Part shown: positions 5,684 through 5,999 of the stretch, one piece after another | Numbering within the stretch: the stretch's first letter is position 1 | How the letters are laid out: every line of letters begins with the position of its first letter | Assembly (NCBI GenBank): GCA_023445705.1 | Contig: JAEXKM010000328.1 | Location: forward strand, 1 to 5,999 | DNA length: 5,999 nucleotides | From: Pseudomonadota bacterium | Lineage (GTDB): Bacteria > Pseudomonadota > Alphaproteobacteria > Caulobacterales > Caulobacteraceae | Reading direction: 5' to 3' | Notes under the pieces: model-generated | What the model saw: only the letters and a program-made list of their open reading frames with translations | Told to the model about the DNA's origin: nothing | Database searches by the model: none | Program-made: the position numbers and the translations under genes

Positions 5684-5999
5684 ATGACGCCAATCCTGAT
5701 GTTGGGCGCCGGCCGCATGGGCGGCGCGCTGATCGAGGGCTGGCGCGCGGCCGGCGCCTTCCAGGCGAGCGACCTGATCATCCGCGAACCCTACGCCAAT
5801 CCGACCCTGGAGGCCGCCAAGGCCGCCGGGGCGGTGGTGAACCCGGCCGATGGTGAGTTGAGCCGGGCCCGGACCGTGCTGCTGGCGGTGAAGCCGCAGA
5901 TGTGGCGCGAGGCCGCCGCCGAGGTCGCGCCACATCTCGCGCCCGACGCCGTGATCGTATCGATCGCGGCCGGGGTGCGCGCGGGCGACATCTCGCAGG
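5684..5999 (+). CDS. proC: Pyrroline-5-carboxylate reductase (3' part missing)
   Basis: The frame opens at ATG 5684 and is still open at the right edge, with 105 complete codons visible of a family length of about 260-275. It begins MTPILMLGAGRMGGALIEGW, with the Rossmann nucleotide-binding motif GAGRMGGALI at residues 8-17. It continues to VLLAVKPQMW (65-74) and VIVSIAAGV (89-97), which are the ProC landmarks LAVKPQ and SIAAGV. The enzyme reduces 1-pyrroline-5-carboxylate to L-proline with NAD(P)H, the last step of proline synthesis, in the cytoplasm. A good ribosome-binding site (GAGGGA) precedes it, and it probably shares a transcript with the YbjN gene. The substrate-binding and dimerisation C-terminal domain lies outside the window. 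Confidence 0.94.
   Translation, partial: MTPILMLGAGRMGGALIEGWRAAGAFQASDLIIREPYANPTLEAAKAAGAVVNPADGELSRARTVLLAVKPQMWREAAAEVAPHLAPDAVIVSIAAGVRAGDISQ

Noticed and set aside
5157..5693. 178-residue minus-strand open frame opposite the YbjN gene
   Set aside because: It is antisense to a better-supported gene that has a start site and family-like layout; no domain is seen in the minus-strand product.
1..5999. CRISPR array, tRNA/rRNA, phage or insertion-sequence content
   Set aside because: No regularly spaced direct repeats, tRNA-like cloverleaf, rRNA sequence, transposase motif or integrase motif was seen on either strand.

Overview
The window is GC-rich, gene-dense chromosomal DNA with no sign of horizontal transfer: no transposase, phage gene, tRNA, rRNA or CRISPR array. 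Protein motifs and gene order suggest an alphaproteobacterium, most likely of the Caulobacterales (Caulobacter/Phenylobacterium/Brevundimonas type). The main clues are the cluster lgt / MidA-type methyltransferase / pgeF, a divergent BMFP-domain (UbiK-like) gene, and a YbjN-domain gene followed by proC. The taxonomic call is an inference from recalled gene order, not from a search.

Layout: (1) Bases 1-650, plus strand: the C-terminal half of a ChaA-type calcium/cation:proton antiporter, cut by the window edge. (2) 727-1803, plus: an MscS-family mechanosensitive channel. (3) 1804-1994: a gap between convergent genes holding a REP-like element made of two 9-bp-stem hairpins that are themselves arranged as an inverted repeat. 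(4) 4689-1995, minus: a tight three-gene operon, lgt -> MidA/NDUFAF7-like methyltransferase -> pgeF. Both junctions are 4-bp GTGA overlaps, and lgt starts with TTG. (5) 4773-5018, plus, divergent from lgt: a small UbiK/BMFP-type coiled-coil protein. (6) 5160-5663, plus: a YbjN-domain protein. (7) 5684 to the end, plus: the N-terminal third of proC, cut by the right edge.

The genes are mostly housekeeping. The antiporter and the channel both deal with ion and osmotic balance. The minus-strand operon combines lipoprotein maturation (Lgt), a predicted complex I assembly methyltransferase and a peptidoglycan-quality enzyme (PgeF). The divergent UbiK-like protein is predicted to help ubiquinone synthesis, so two neighbours serve the respiratory chain. 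YbjN and proC are only 20 bp apart and probably co-transcribed.

I do not see a new defence, mobile or biosynthetic system here. The items most worth a second look are the REP-like element, the doubly overlapping operon, the YbjN-proC pairing and the small intergenic hairpins.
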